A stretch of 64,000 nt of DNA from Toxoplasma gondii ME49 (taxonomy: Eukaryota > Apicomplexa > Conoidasida > Eucoccidiorida > Sarcocystidae). The translations under genes were made by a program, and so were the position numbers. The notes under the pieces are model-generated. The model ran no database searches. It was given only the letters and a program-made list of their open reading frames with translations, and was not told where the DNA came from. Each line of letters opens with the position of its first letter. Positions within the stretch are counted from its first letter, which is position 1. Below are positions 47,301 to 59,833 of this stretch, one piece after another. The stretch is from NCBI RefSeq assembly GCF_000006565.2, contig NC_031477.1, forward strand, positions 1,830,043 through 1,894,042, in the 5' to 3' direction.

Positions 47301-50300
47301 ACGTTGTCGCTCCTCTCACAGAGGCGCCTTTTGCAACGACATTCTCGCTTGCGGAGGAGACAATTTCGCATCGTCAGGGAACAGAAGCGTCTGCTGTTGA
47401 GGGTGTTCTTTCGGCATCTGGAGCGCCCGAAGTCGCGAGAAGCGAGACGTCTTTGTCGGCCTGGCCAGGAGCAAGCGCGAAGCAATCCGAGAAAAAGGAC
47501 CGGATAAGAGTGTGCTATCGCGCCCCCAGTCCTGCGAGAAGAAACAGAGTCGTCCTGGCAGACCTCGCGGCGGAACAAGCAGACATGTTCTTCCCCTATG
47601 CGTCCTCGTCTCCCTCCTCTCCCGCGTCTGACGTTTCTCCATCTGCTTTCTCGCGAGCAAGCGATCGGCCGTCCCCAGAACTCCTGGAGATTGGAGAGTT
47701 GATCTTTCATCGAGCTCCAGTTCTCGCGCTGTCTGCAGACGCCTCCTCGGCTTTCTTCCCTTGGATTCCACCCTACGCAGAACCGCAAGTGGAACAAAAA
47801 GAAAACGGAGACAACGACAGGGCGAAAAGGACAAAGGAAAAGGAGAAAGGCGATTCGAGAGAGGGCAAGACTGCCGCGTTCGGGAGAACCGCGTCCACTG
47901 CGTGGACAAGTTCTGCCTTTTTACGAGTGAACGAAAAAGAGACCGTTCGCATGCGCCGATTCATCAATGCCGGCTGGGAGTACGAGAAAGACATTGGTAA
48001 GGGGAACCAGGATACAGAGACACTGTCTCGCTCTGACGCCTTCGCTGCTGTCCAAGTGCATGCCCATCCTTTCGCGCATCAAGCGAAACAAAGAAGAGAT
48101 TCTCCTGCAAAGGGATTTGCCTTTTACTTCTGGGTTTGCGCAGATGTTTTCTGTCTCGACACACACGGAGATAAATGGTTCTCTGTCTGGCTCGACAGGC
48201 CGACTGTTTACTAGCTCGCGCATCGCCAGTTAAACACGAGGCGATCTGCGCAGTGACCTTTTTTTTTGACTCTAAACTTCACTCTTTCCGCAGCAGAAGA
48301 GACCATTTTTATGGGGGATTCACACTGGGGACGCAAGCCAGAGAAGCATCAGCATCTTCGCTTTCTCCAGATTCTTGTCGCTTGCCCAACCTCGACACTT
48401 GGCAGTAACCCCGTACCGACATACACGTTCATATCACGCTCCATGTCTACAAGAACATGCCTATGCATGTATCTAGTTGTGAGTGGGCATCTCTATGTCC
48501 CTCGCTCTCTCTCTCTCTCGGTCGGTCTCTCTCTCGGTCTGTAAACGTTTCTGGAAGCATTGACGTCGCTTTTCAGATCTACGATTATATCTCTGTAATT
48601 ATGTCTGGGTATTTGAGTGCGTGTGTATCTATGTAGACACACCAATGCACGCTACTTTGGATCTATTCATATGTCGAGAGGACGCGTTCGTTTCGTTTTT
48701 TCTCTTGACAGAAGGCTTCAACCTAACGGCGTTCAATCGCCTGGTACTGAAGGCGGTTCCGCGGCACTCGCGCTTCCACTGCCCAGGTGGGTGGAAGGCG
48801 TTCGTGTTCCGCGAGGCGAGGAAAAGGAGAGGAAAAGGAGAGGGAAAGGAGAGAACTTTCAGCGGGCAGAAGCGAGAAAGAAACAGTGAGGAGTAGCGAG
48901 CGAACAGATGACCAGACAAGAAGGCGACGAGGGAAAAGAGAGGAGACAGCAGTCAAGCATGTGCCAGTGGGAGAGCAGAGTCGAGTGCAAGCAAAAAAGG
49001 GTGGTTGGAAGGTGAGAGCATTCCAGAGGGCGATGCAGACAAGAAAAACAACTGCTGCTTTCTTCCGGTTTTTCATTCGGTCTCTTCGGTTTTTCCTTAT
49101 TTTTACCTTTTTCCTCTCAGTTTTGCCTTCTTCCCTTTCTTCCGTTTTATTCGTGATGTTTCCGGTCTCTCCAGGATTTTGGGAGCAGCATGCCTTTTTC
49201 GGCGACGCCCCGTCGGCCTTTGTGCCTGAGGAGAAGAACGCTACGGATCCGACACCGGGAATGCTTCGCTTCGAGTGAGCTGTGGATCGAATGTTCTTTC
49301 CTTTCTGCTTCTCTCAGAACGTCGAACAGTGTCAAAGAACACCCACCTGTAGCTTGGCAACTGTCCCCGTTCCTTTCGCTCCTTTTCCCGTATGGCTTCG
49401 TTCTCTTGAAACGCCGCTCCGCAAGGAGACGCTTGAGTCGAAACAGTGCGTTGGCGCCTCGGGCGTCTGCAGGCTATATCTCTGTATTTCTCTATATAAT
49501 CCTATATACATATATATATATATATATACATATATATGTATATATATATATATGTATATGTATATGTATATGTATGCATGTAAATGTATGTATTTGTATG
49601 TGCGTGTCTCTGTGCCAGTTGTGTCTCTCCTGTTCTGGCGTTCCTTCAGTTCTTCTCTCTCCCTCTTCCCTCCCCATCAGCGCGAATTTCGGTTTATGTT
49701 TTTCTCTTTCTGTAGCCGCTCCCCTTCTGTAGTCATTTCTCTCTTCCTTTCTGTGCTTCGCATTTCCTAGCATCGCTTCTCTTTCTCTGCCTGGTGCTGT
49801 GTCTCTTTCTCTCTTCCTCGTTTTCGTTCTCCTTTCTCTCTTTTTTTCGTGTTTTCTGTTTCTTGGTCCTGTCTCCTCTCCTCCCCTGACACGCCATTTT
49901 CTCCTCCTGGTTCTCTCTGTTTTCAGAATGCGCGAGAGGTATCGAGAGGAGAGCTCAAGTCACTTGTTCGACGGGGGCTATATTCCTTCCCCGACGCTGC
50001 GTACCTTCGCCTGCTTTTACGCGAACGAGGCAGATCCTCAAGGCTTGCCTGTGGCGGAGGTCGTCTTCGTGATGGGTGAGGAACCTGCTGGTCTTTTCGT
50101 TCAGTAGCCAGACACACACACCGCGTGAGGGCGCTTCCTCTCAGGTCCCCACGGACGTTCACAGGAAGGTCCATCTCTCCTCTTGGCAGCCGGAGTCGTA
50201 TTTCGCTGTTCCGGTTCATTCACTGTCTGTGGCGCGCAACTCCCCGGCTCTTCGCGAATCATCTTTCTTCGCTTCATTAAGTCTTACGTCTCTCGTAGCC

Positions 50301-50912
50301 CCTCCTCACTGTCGCCTGCTTTCGCACTGTTCTCCCCTTCCCCAGCGGTTCCTCGTGTCTTTTATTTCCTTCCCCCTTTTTCGGATTGACGCTTCCTGTG
50401 AGCGACGCGGAAGTCCTTCGCGATCTCCTGAGTGCATGCGACTCGTCTTTGTCGCCGAGCCGTCGCGGAGACATTGGTACTCATTTCACTCTCTGGAAAT
50501 ATCGGCCTTCCTCGCGCCTTTCGCCGCACCGTCTAGGAGGCTCGCGGTCTCCGACTCTGCGTAGATCGGGAAAACCGTTTTCTTCTTGAGAAGAGGAACC
50601 TCGTTTTTTTCTCTGGCCCCGATCGTCGCTGCGCGCGTTCTTCGTTTTTGTCCCCGCAGACTCTCGCGACGCAGCGATCATCGTCTTGTTCGTTCTCAGT
50701 TTGGTCATGGGGGTGCCGATTTGCTGCGGCATCTCGTTTTCCTGTCACACGCTCAAACATCGCAGGTTCGGAAAAAACTAGGAAACCAGCAAAGTCGCTC
50801 AGGAAGATCGTCGGAAAGAACGCATCTCTGCCACTGCATATATATAGATATACGTATATATAAATATATACATTTATAACTGTATACCAATATACACTTG
50901 TATATATCACTT

Positions 50913-50943
<31 letters not shown>

Positions 50944-52137
50944 AAATAGTATGTGTATATTTGCATATATATATATATATATGAACATATGTACATTTTA
51001 GGTTGATTTTGGAAGACTTTCCAAGACGGCTGCGTTGCTTGTTTTCCGGCGGGGCGTGGAGCTCGTCTGCGTGAAACGCGCAACTCTGTTTGTTTTTTCT
51101 GTTTTTTCTTTTCTCCTCATCTGCAGACTCAGGCGAGCCCTGCGCCGCCTGCGGCTCGTGCAGCAGCGGGATGCGGTGAGCAGCTGAAGAGTCGAGAGGA
51201 AGAGCCGACGGGGAAGAGGATCGAATGTAGAATAAAAGCAGGCAGACAGAAGCAGGAAAGCGAGGAGAACGTCGAGAGGAAAGATGGAGGGATCGCGAAA
51301 AAGGGAGAGAGACGCAGACGGAGCAGAGACAGAGAAAAGGGAGAGGAGACGATCGGGTGTTGAGACCGGGGGGAGGAAAGAAAGTGGAGGGGGGAGAAAA
51401 CGAGGTTTTCTCCAGCCTGAGGAGAGACACACAGTGACGGCGCGAGGGAAACGTTACCGACAGACACTCTGGGAGAGCCGATATGTGAAGGAGAGAAATA
51501 TGACTTGCAGGCAAGCGAGAGAAGCAGTGAGTTCCTTCGACAGTCGGCTTCGATCGTGCGTTGTCGATGGTCACGGTTTATGTCTCGCAGAAAAGAGTCT
51601 CCAAGAACGCAGAAGCAGATGACTCAACGACAAAGAAAACTCCTCTCTGCGTTCGAATGTTTCTGTCGCATGCGCTTCGTGGCTTGCGGGCTGCAGACTG
51701 TCGAGCCGATAGCTTTTTGCGTCTTTTCTTTGTCGCGATTCGAAGTTCAGGAAGGAGGTCTCCATTCTGTATCAGTTTGTGTGCAACGACGTGGATGTCT
51801 AAAGCGAATAGATACGAAACAGATGCCGGCGCCCCTGCCTCGGAAGGCGCGCCGAATCGCTAGCAACGATGCATGGTGTCGCAGTGAATAGGTGATGCCG
51901 TGGGCGATGGTTGCAGGACGAAGAAGAGACATGTGCCTACGCCAAGGCAAAGTTTCCCTCGCTCCTCTCTTGCGTTTTGGACAGATCGAGCTGCACCTCA
52001 TGCAAGAGTTGGGCGTCGCTCCTCACCTCGAGGAAGAAGACGAAGAAGAAGAAGAGGAAGAAGAAGCAGGGCATTACCAGCAAACCGCGAAGGCAGGCGA
52101 CGCCTCCAAGGCCCAAACGCACGCAGCGGTTAGGTGA
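44339..52137 (+). CDS. Large Ser-rich single-pass membrane protein, function unknown
   Basis: Nine exons join in phase: 44339(or 44759)-47996, 48294-48404, 48712-48786, 49175-49274, 49927-50075, 50660-50765, 51127-51175, 51511-51526, 51917-52137. That gives 1494 aa from the first ATG or 1354 aa from ATG 44759. A hydrophobic stretch ([20 protein letters not shown]) lies at residues 89-108 from ATG 44759 and may be a late signal peptide or anchor. A second membrane span, [20 protein letters not shown], is encoded by exon 6 and is followed by an Arg-rich stop-transfer segment, so a type I topology is likely. The ectodomain has long poly-Ser/Pro tracts between better-ordered blocks. The exon 2-5 part, with [21 protein letters not shown] and [15 protein letters not shown], looks most folded. 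I recognise no family. A 16-nt exon 8 decides which tail frame is used: the acidic one with it, a basic one without it. Confidence 0.7.
45183..45345 (+). repeat. Poly-Ser/Pro coding repeat in gene 6
   Basis: TCTTCC/TCTCCTTCT-type codon repeats encode a Ser/Pro tract near the start of the predicted ectodomain. Similar tracts occur at about 46265-46320, 46500-46560 and 47025-47135; the last is a repeated Ser-Ser-Ser-Leu pattern. Confidence 0.85.
49504..49560. repeat. TA-rich microsatellite in gene 6 intron 4
   Basis: Broken AT runs interrupted by ACATATAT/GTATATAT lie between exons 4 and 5. Confidence 0.82.
50917..50981. repeat. Pair of (TA)n microsatellites in gene 6 intron 6
   Basis: Two AT runs (about 50917-50939 and 50966-50981) lie between exons 6 and 7. 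Confidence 0.85.
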
Positions 52138-53843
52138 CAACAGAAGAGACAGCGAACGAGGAGAAGCAGAAGAGAGGCGAGAGAAGAGAACCGAGGCAGA
52201 AGGAGAGAAGAAATGAAGAGAAAACATGGAGAGAGAGAAGAAAAAGAAGGCGGTCTGTGACAGCACGAGGGGGGAGAACCAACACAGAGAATATTCTACA
52301 GAAGCGTCCTTTTTTCGAGCTTGCAAGGTGGAAAAACTCCCATCGTCTCTCCGCTGTGCGCCTGTACAGACGTCTATACTCCATCTCTCTTACATTCGTG
52401 CATACATCCATATATTCGTAGATGTTCATGCTTATCCGTTTATTTGCAAGTCGACTCTATCCTATTGATATATATATATATATATATTCATATGCATATA
52501 TATATATATATATCCGAAAACTGAAGCTTTTTCCCACAGCTCTACGCGTAAATGTTGTCCGCCGTCTAAAGATGGCCGAGGCGAACGAACATCTTTGAAC
52601 TCGGCAACTGGGTGTGAGGAGGTTGGGTCGCGAGTCCACAGAATTTCCGTCGTCCATCGTGTGCCGTTCTTTCTTTCGAGAGATCAGAAGTCGCGACGGC
52701 TTTTGAAACACAGACGCCTGTCAAGGTTTAGGTTCCTGCCAGACCTTCTCTGGCTGTGTCCAGCTCGAGGCGGTGTTGTCTCTGTCGTCGACGCAGGCGC
52801 GTCGTATTCCCTTCGCTCGACAGGAACGTTTCTCTCGCCTCTTGCATGTCTTTCGTGTCTCGCTTGCCGGCTGTCTGTCTCGTTTCTTTTGAAAGTCGTT
52901 TCCAGGGAAGGCTTTTTTGCCTCAGAGACGGAACCGTGTGTACTTTTTCGAAGCACTTGCGGGCAGATCGCAGAATCAACTGAGACAGCCAGGGGCGTCC
53001 CTCTCATGGAACGGAGAGAGTCAGGACGCCTTCCGCGTCGGGTGTATGCGCGCCCTCCCCCCAGTGCTGACTCGACTGTCGAAGAGGACTCACGCGACGA
53101 ACGAGACAAACACTGAAAAGAGAAAGTTTCTGGAACTGGTTCGGCCTCAGCTTTCAGCGGGAGAACACAGGTAGCTGTGATAAGTTCAGGAGCAAACGAA
53201 ATGCAGTCTCTGTAACGAGAAAAACAGTTCCGATTTGCTCCTTCTCAAACGCGCTGGCGATGATCCGGGACTCCGACGGCACCCGTTTGCGGGTGTGTCT
53301 TTGAGAGTTCTCAAACCACGAAGAAGAAACGCGAAAAACCGCGACAGAGCCCTGGCGCTGGAACCTCACTCGAAGAGATAGCGACGAGTTTCGAAGGAGT
53401 CGCACCTTGGGAGTCGGCGCTCTCCTTGCCGGTTTATTTGCGTCACGGTTTCTGCTCTGTTGGAACCTGTCTTGTTCAATTTCCATGGAGCGTCGGAGAA
53501 AGCTGTGCGTCCGACTTCATGGAGAAAGAGACTTCCGAGGCGGTCATCTTTCTGAACGCGACTACGGAAGACTTTGAAACGGCGAATGTTCTTGTTTCGC
53601 TTCGAAGCCGCGCGACCTTGTCTCCGCCGATTCCTTCACATCTGGAATCCTCAGAGAGGGCAGACACAAACATGCCCTTGGTGGACTCGTTCTGCTGCGC
53701 ACACCATGAGAACAGCGACAGTCGGCCTGTTGAAGCGCCGCCCAACGATACAACGAAGAGACGCGAAACGTCCGCAACTTCTCTTCCCCCCGCCTGCTCT
53801 CCAAAACTCTTTCTTCTTCACCGTCTCTGCGGAGAACTCTCGT
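52138..53843. other. Convergent 1.7 kb spacer
   Basis: This lies between the stop codons of gene 6 and gene 7 and should hold their 3' UTRs. It contains TA runs at about 52469-52488 and 52498-52513. A 173-codon frame at 52595-53116 (+) and a 141-codon frame on the opposite strand overlap each other. Neither has domain or splice support. Confidence 0.55.
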
Positions 53844-55954
53844 TCACGCTTGTAGCTGCTCTTTCAGAGAAGAGAGAACATCTGTCTGCGGTGCCTCGTT
53901 CTCGTTCTCCCTTTCCTCCCCGCCGGCAATCCCGCCTGCCGCGAGATGCTCCGTCTCTTGCTCTCCCTCGACCGTCTCCTTCTCCTTCATCCCTTTCCTC
54001 TCCTTGCTGTCATCCTTCTGGTCCGGTTGGAAGACCTTTCGTTCCTTCCGCATCTGCGACTGGGGTACTGAAGAGCCGCCAAAGCCTGCCTTCTCCTTCT
54101 CCCGCTCTCGTCGTTTCGCTTCTTCTCTTCGAGGCTTCTCGGTGCAGAGACGCTCCGAGGAGGCCGCGAAGGACCCGGACTCGCCTTTCGCGCCGAAGGC
54201 GGAAAACGGCGCCGCAGAGGGAAACAGCAGCGCATGCAGCTGCTGGATTTTTCGGCGCTGTGCATGCGCGCTGGCGAGCAGCGCCGGCAGCGAAGGCAGC
54301 ACAGCTAACTCCGCAGAGACCTGCTTCTGCAGAAACGGAGAAAAGGCAAGACGCCAGTTGCTGAACGAAAAAAGGAAAGCGAGGGAGGGGAGGAGGGAGG
54401 GCGGAAGAGGAGAAGAAGCGAGCAGGGAAAGCAAAACATCCAGAGACCAGATAGACAGACAGCAGAAGACAGAGAGAACGGAGAACAGGAGAGGGAGAAA
54501 TGGGGAGCCTTCGCGTCTTGCGGCAAAGGTTCGAGCTGGATCCTCCAAGAGAGACACAGCACCAGCGAGCGAGAGAGAGATGTCCTATTTGCAGGCATGT
54601 TCTGTGGTACCGAAAGGAAGTACTTTTCTCTGGATTTGACGAGACGAAAAGACGACGAACGGCGACGGCCGTTGTCTACCGTTGCTCACGAGCGCCTCTG
54701 TGCATTCCGAGGAGATGCGAGGAGACAGAGAGAGAAGCACCGCATCTTGAAACGAGTAGAAAGTAACTGCGGTGCCTTCCCCCGGGAGCTGCAGTCGGTC
54801 GTGAGGGAAATTGCAGATTTGCCTCGATGTTCACTCCACGTAAACTGGACGAGAAGACGAACTTAAAAAAGAAAGAGCCCACTTCGCTTGCCGAGCTGAC
54901 TGAAGAATCGGCAGTTCTGTCTGACACACACTGCCCTTCTTTCTGGCTCTTTTGTAGCCGTTCGCAACCGACGAAGAGCGAGGTGAGAAGAGAGGCCTCG
55001 CGCTGAGAAAAGCGAGGTAAAAGGCGACAGTCAGACAAGCGGAGTCGGAAGGCAGAGCCGACTGGCGTCGAGGAAAGAGACCTTACCTGAATATCTGCTA
55101 CACTCTTCTCCAAAGCGACGAGCTTCTCCTCCAGTGCCGCGGCCGCCAAGAAGGCGTCTTGAGCCTCCGAACTCCCGTTCGCTCTGAAACAGGAGCCGGA
55201 ACGAAACAGCGAAGGAAGGACATCGGGACCTTCGCAAGCGAAATTCACAAACCGGAGGCGCATGCGAAAGAAGAGATTCGACATAGGCCCAGCGTCTCCG
55301 TTCGTCTGGACAGAGATGTGACTTCTCTGGACTTCTTTCGGTTTTCAAGAGGTCAAAGAAACTCTGTCTCGAGTTCTCATCCTGCTGTTCGTCGGCTGCC
55401 TGCGCGTCGCTGCTAGGGAGATCTGAGGCCTTCGTCTTGCGCAGCATGAACGCGAAAACTCACCTGCAAGGGAGGAGAAGCTTCACATCTTCAATTCTTC
55501 GCCAGATCTCGTGACTCATGCGCTCATAGGACGAGACAGACGAAGAAGAGAACGCAGACGGCAGAGACGAAGAGGGAAGAGACGCAGACCGGGAAGACAA
55601 AGAATGGAAGGAGGCAGCGAGAGAGCTTGAGGAGAAGGACGAAGCGACCGAGGAGGAATTCGTCCTCACCGCAGAAAATCCCCGCCAGGAAGGATTCACC
55701 GAGAGAGAAGAAAAGGCGGACGCATCAGTCGAAAGAGAACTGGACAGAGAAGAAGACGACGAGAGAGAAGACGACGAGAGAGAAGACGACGAGAGAGAAG
55801 ACGACGAGAGAGAAGATGAAGAGAGGGAAGAAGAGAAGGATAATGAAGGAGATATTGAAGAAGCGTCTGACGGAAACGCGCCTCGCGGGGAGGGCGAAGG
55901 GGCCGCAAGAGAGAGCAGCCGGTGCGACTCCATGAGGGGACGCTGAGACTGCAT
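53844..55954 (-). CDS. Unknown 356-aa Ser-rich coiled-coil protein
   Basis: Three exons join in phase on the minus strand: 55954-55464, 55183-55087, 54326-53844 (356 aa). Residues about 35-105 are Ser/Leu-Ser repeats from a 15-bp coding repeat. Then comes a conserved-looking stretch with HEIWRRIEDVKLLLP. Exon 2 and the start of exon 3 form a helix-rich segment (ALEEKLVALEKSVADIQKQ, then AELAVLPSLPALLASAHAQ) suited to a coiled coil. The C-terminal ~110 residues are charged and probably disordered. There is no membrane span or signal peptide. I do not recognise the family; the helical part could belong to a multi-subunit cytoskeletal or trafficking complex, but that is a guess. The start at 55954 is the upstream-most ATG of the open frame; 55933 is an alternative. 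An additional 5' exon is possible. Confidence 0.6.
55720..55830 (-). repeat. 15-bp Ser-coding repeat in gene 7 exon 1
   Basis: The plus-strand word GACGACGAGAGAGAA repeats about five times and encodes Leu-Ser-Ser-Ser-Ser units on the minus strand. Confidence 0.85.
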
Positions 55955-57645
55955 GTTCTTCAGCGTTGAGACAGAAAAAGTGACTTCACATCACAGAGAC
56001 ATGCATGATACGAGGATCCTTCGACAGCAATCGATGGATGCACCACCTCAACTTCTCTTGTACCTTTACTGCTAGAAAAGGAGAAAACAGCCCAATGTAG
56101 GGCAACACATACATGAATGACTATACATGCGTATGCACATACACAAAGATATAAATATATATATATATATATAAAGATATATACATATATATAAAGATAT
56201 AAAATGTAACAAGGAAACAGTGTGAGCGCGAAAAAAGGGGAAAGGGAAGTGCCAAAGAGAGACCGGCTGCCCAAGCGAGGAAACCTGGGAGGTAGCGGAG
56301 GCGGCGAGTCTAGGAGAAAGGAACGAGGCGATGGACAGGCAAGCCGCCCGCAGAACGCACAGTTTTTGTTGCAGCAGCGACGAGGAAAAGCGTAGACAAG
56401 AGAAGCAGCGCGGTGGACTGGAAGAGCAGAGAGTGAGGAGAAGAAACGCCTGGAAAGAAGAAAACGAAGAGAAACGGGTGCAGCGCGCGCGCGCGACCAG
56501 GGAGACACTCACGGCCGACGGGGTCTGTCACCAAGGAGAGGGAAGGATTTCAGCAGAAGAGGCGCCGTTCTTGATGAGGCGAATATATTTTCCGTCTAGA
56601 AGAAAGAATGTCTCTTCTGCTTCCTGAAATCGGTCAAGACCACAAAGAGAGAAGCTGCGGAACCTGTTCAACTTTTCTCCGCTTGTCTTCTGCATGCTGA
56701 GGGTCGTCTGGGGGGTTGCCCTCTCCGAGACTACAGTTGACGGTCTTTTTCTTCGAAGAAAAGAAAGAAAACCTGGAGTCGCCGAAACAAACGGTACTCG
56801 GCGCCTCTTTCAGTTCAGGAAAACTATGAGAGGTCGATGAATTGGACTTCCTCTGCGACTCTTCCCCCGGTTCCCTTCGAGCTCGCTGCCCGAGGCCGGC
56901 GTGACTTCCCCGTTGGAACGCCGGCTAGTCTTGACAGCGTTTCGCGTTGCTAACGGTTGCTTCCATCTCTCTCGACAGAAAAAGTCGAAATTGAGTCTCT
57001 CAACAACTGGTGCTCTGCACGGTTGAACGGAGCGCAACATCCGGAAGACCGGTTGGGCGCAGACTCTCCGGAGAGTCCGCCGAGATCCGGGTGTATGTAC
57101 ACCACCCCAGGCGCTTCGCTGCAGTCGTCCATCGGAATCCCCGCACCGTGAGTTCCGTTTTCTGTTTTCGATTCCACTGTAGTGCTCTTGAGCGAGCTTC
57201 CGAAGTCTGTGAGCTTCGCCGCATTCCCTCGTGGACTTGCCGTCCAGATCGGCTACGTATGCAGTCCGGTCTCGGTGCACCGGATGTCTGTACACCCGGA
57301 CGCAAAGAAGTTCCGCAAGACTCATTTGAAGCAGAACGCGTTCCAGTGTGACGTTGGGAGTGTATTTTCCCCCTTTTCCTCGAGTTCACTCAAGGTCCTG
57401 TCTCTCGCGCGTCTCCTCATCTCGTCTTCGCTCGTCTTGCTGCCTCTCCTTTCTTTTCCTTCTCAAATCTCAGGAGGCTACGCCGAAAGGCGTTCCCCTG
57501 ACGTTTTCGCCTCTTCAGCTTTCCAGGTTGCCTCATAAGTCGGCGCGGGGGACAGGATCACATCTTCCTTGAGCGACTGGACAGAGACTGGAGACAGCGT
57601 AAGAAAAACGTCTTTGTAGGCGTCTGTGCCAATCGAGGAGAGAAG
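55955..57645. other. Divergent 1.7 kb spacer between gene 7 and TBCC
   Basis: This should hold both promoters and leaders. A TA run lies at about 56155-56172 and GGTGTATGTACACC-type words near 57090 and 57285. A minus-strand frame starting at ATG 56695 runs for about 57 codons to a TGG-TGA that overlaps a possible GTGACA donor. Its phase does not match the next exon of gene 7, so I leave it unassigned. Confidence 0.5.
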
Positions 57646-59801
57646 ATGGAAGCAGCCAGCGACTGGGAAGAAGAGGAGATGGAAGAGACAGAGGCGGCGA
57701 ACCTTCAGGAGATGCCTGAGAGGACGCGAGAGGAAGCGCGAGCCTTCGATGTTTTTTTCGACCAAGTTGTCCACGGTAAGTCAGACACTGTCTCTCAATG
57801 GCCTTTTTAAAACTCGCACTCTTGTCTACCCGTTGCTGGTCGTCTCTCGGTTCTTCCCTCCCTTCGCTCGCCTCTTCCTTGCAACTCCGCTTCGCCGGTT
57901 TCTCTCTTTCGTCTCCACGCGTTTGACCGCTGCCGCTCGCCTCTGTCATCGCCGCCGTCCATCTACGCTTCCTTACCGCCTTCCTCTTTCGCCCACTCGT
58001 GCTGTCCTTTGCCTTTTTTCTACTTCGTTTTTCTCTTCTGTCCCTTCAAACCACTGACTTCCTTCAGAGCTCCTCTTTCCTCCGCCTCGCGCCGAGTGCT
58101 CCCCTCCTTCTTTCTCTTCTCTCCGTTTCTCCTGCCCCAGTGTCAGTTGCCGTTTTCTCTTCCCTCTCGTTATTTATTCTTTTCCTCCCCTCCTCTTTTG
58201 TTTTCTGTCTCGTTCTTCCCCTCGTTGCCCTCCATCTCCGTCGCCCGCTCACCGCCGCTGGTTGGTCCCTGCATGTCTCCTGCAGAGGCACGAATGTTTT
58301 TGTCGACGACGGAGGCTTCGCCTGCTTCCTCAGAGTCTCCCGCGGCTTCGTCGGCGTCTCCTCTCGCGCCCTCGCCATTTTCCTCGTCGGCTCCGTCCTC
58401 CGTTCTGCCTCCTTCAGAGAAGCGCGCGGAAGGCGCCGCGTTTCACCTAGGGCGTTTGAAGGAAGCAGGCGAACAGCTTGCCGTCATTCGTCGGAGAACC
58501 TTCTCTGGCGGCGAAGGAGAGGACCGAAGGCGCAAGTTCCAGGCAGCTGTAGGTGCACCACAGTCGCGCGCAGATGAGGCAACCGGAGCTTCCAGCGATT
58601 CTTCTCTTTCGTCAGGATGTCGACCTGTTTCTTGTCTTGCTCTCCAGCGTGGTCCAGACTGTTCAGGCTCTTCCTTGTTGTCTTCAGTGCTCGATGGAAA
58701 GACTCAGCTCTTCCCCCCTTTTCTCTCCGGCTCTGTCTCTCTTTCTCTCTCGCTCTGTCTCTCTTTCTCTCTCGCCCTGTCTCTCTTTCTCTCTCGCTCT
58801 GTCTCTCTTTCTCTCTCGCTCTGTCTCTCTTTCTCTCTCGCTCTGTCTCTCTTTCTCTCTCGCTCTGTCTCTCTTTCTCTCTCGCCCTGTCTCTCTTTCT
58901 CTCTCGCTCTGTCTCTCTTTCTCTCTCGCTCTGTCTCTATTTCTCTCTCGCTCTGTCTCTCTTTCTCTCTCGCTCTGTCTCTCTTTCTCTCTCGCTCTGT
59001 CTCTATTTCTCTCTCGCTCTGTCTCTGTGTGAGCCCCTTGCCCTGAGTTTCTCTGGGTTTCCGCGCCACAGTCGCTTTTTCGGCTCTGCCTTGCCTCCTC
59101 TTCTCTAGCAGGACCAGCAGTGACGCATGCGTTGATCTACACTGTTTTCACCTGATGTTTTGCGAGTTCGCGGCTTCACGAGTTCCTCTGACTCTCCTGC
59201 GCCTGCGGATTCACTCTCCCGTTTTCCTCGGTCTCCCTGTCCCCGCCCGCTGCATGCAGACTCTGTCGCGTCTCGAAGATCAGCTGATTCAGGAGAGAGA
59301 TCGTTCCACGCAAAGCAAAAGGTTCGCGTTCCGCAGAAAGAAAGTCGAGAAATCCTTGCCTTCTACGCAGACTGCGGGAGCTGGCGCTGCATGCGCCACG
59401 GCGGAAGCGACGCGAACGAAGGCCGCGCCTGAGTTGTCGCGAGGCGCAGAGACTTCTCAGCTGAAGGAGACGGGAGGACAGCGAGAAGAAGAAGGCGAAG
59501 AAGACCCTTGCGGCTCCCACACAGTATATGTGGAGAATCGGAAGAACGAAGTGTACGTCATCGACAAGAGAGTCCAGACACTCTTCTTCTCTGCCAGGCT
59601 ACCTGTTTTTTTTCGCTGCATGCGTTCGGCTCCAGCCCAGTTCTGCGATACGGTGCGAGGGGCAGGGAGATAGTGAAATACCGAGAGATAGAGACACTGA
59701 CAAAATTCAGAAGAAATGCACAGATACAGATTCCTTTCTTCATGTGCAGCGATAGATAGATAGATGGACGTAGGGGGTCGTATATATATACATATATATA
59801 T

Positions 59802-59833
<32 letters not shown>

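Noticed and set aside
51505..51891. 128-codon plus-strand frame in gene 6 intron 8
   Set aside because: It includes the micro-exon position but otherwise reads intron sequence. The donor GTGAGT at 51527 is strong and the frame has no recognisable content.
52595..53116. 173-codon frame in the convergent spacer, with an overlapping 141-codon antisense frame
   Set aside because: Both strands are open over the same DNA and neither has recognisable content.
56518..56695. 57-codon minus-strand frame as a first exon of gene 7
   Set aside because: Its possible donor ends in phase 2, which gives a stop or a wrong frame at the exon beginning near 55954.
58009..59046. 345-codon Ser/Leu-rich frame and overlapping frames
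   Set aside because: It spans TBCC intron 1, exon 2 in another frame, and the pyrimidine minisatellite of intron 2. The composition is that of the repeat.
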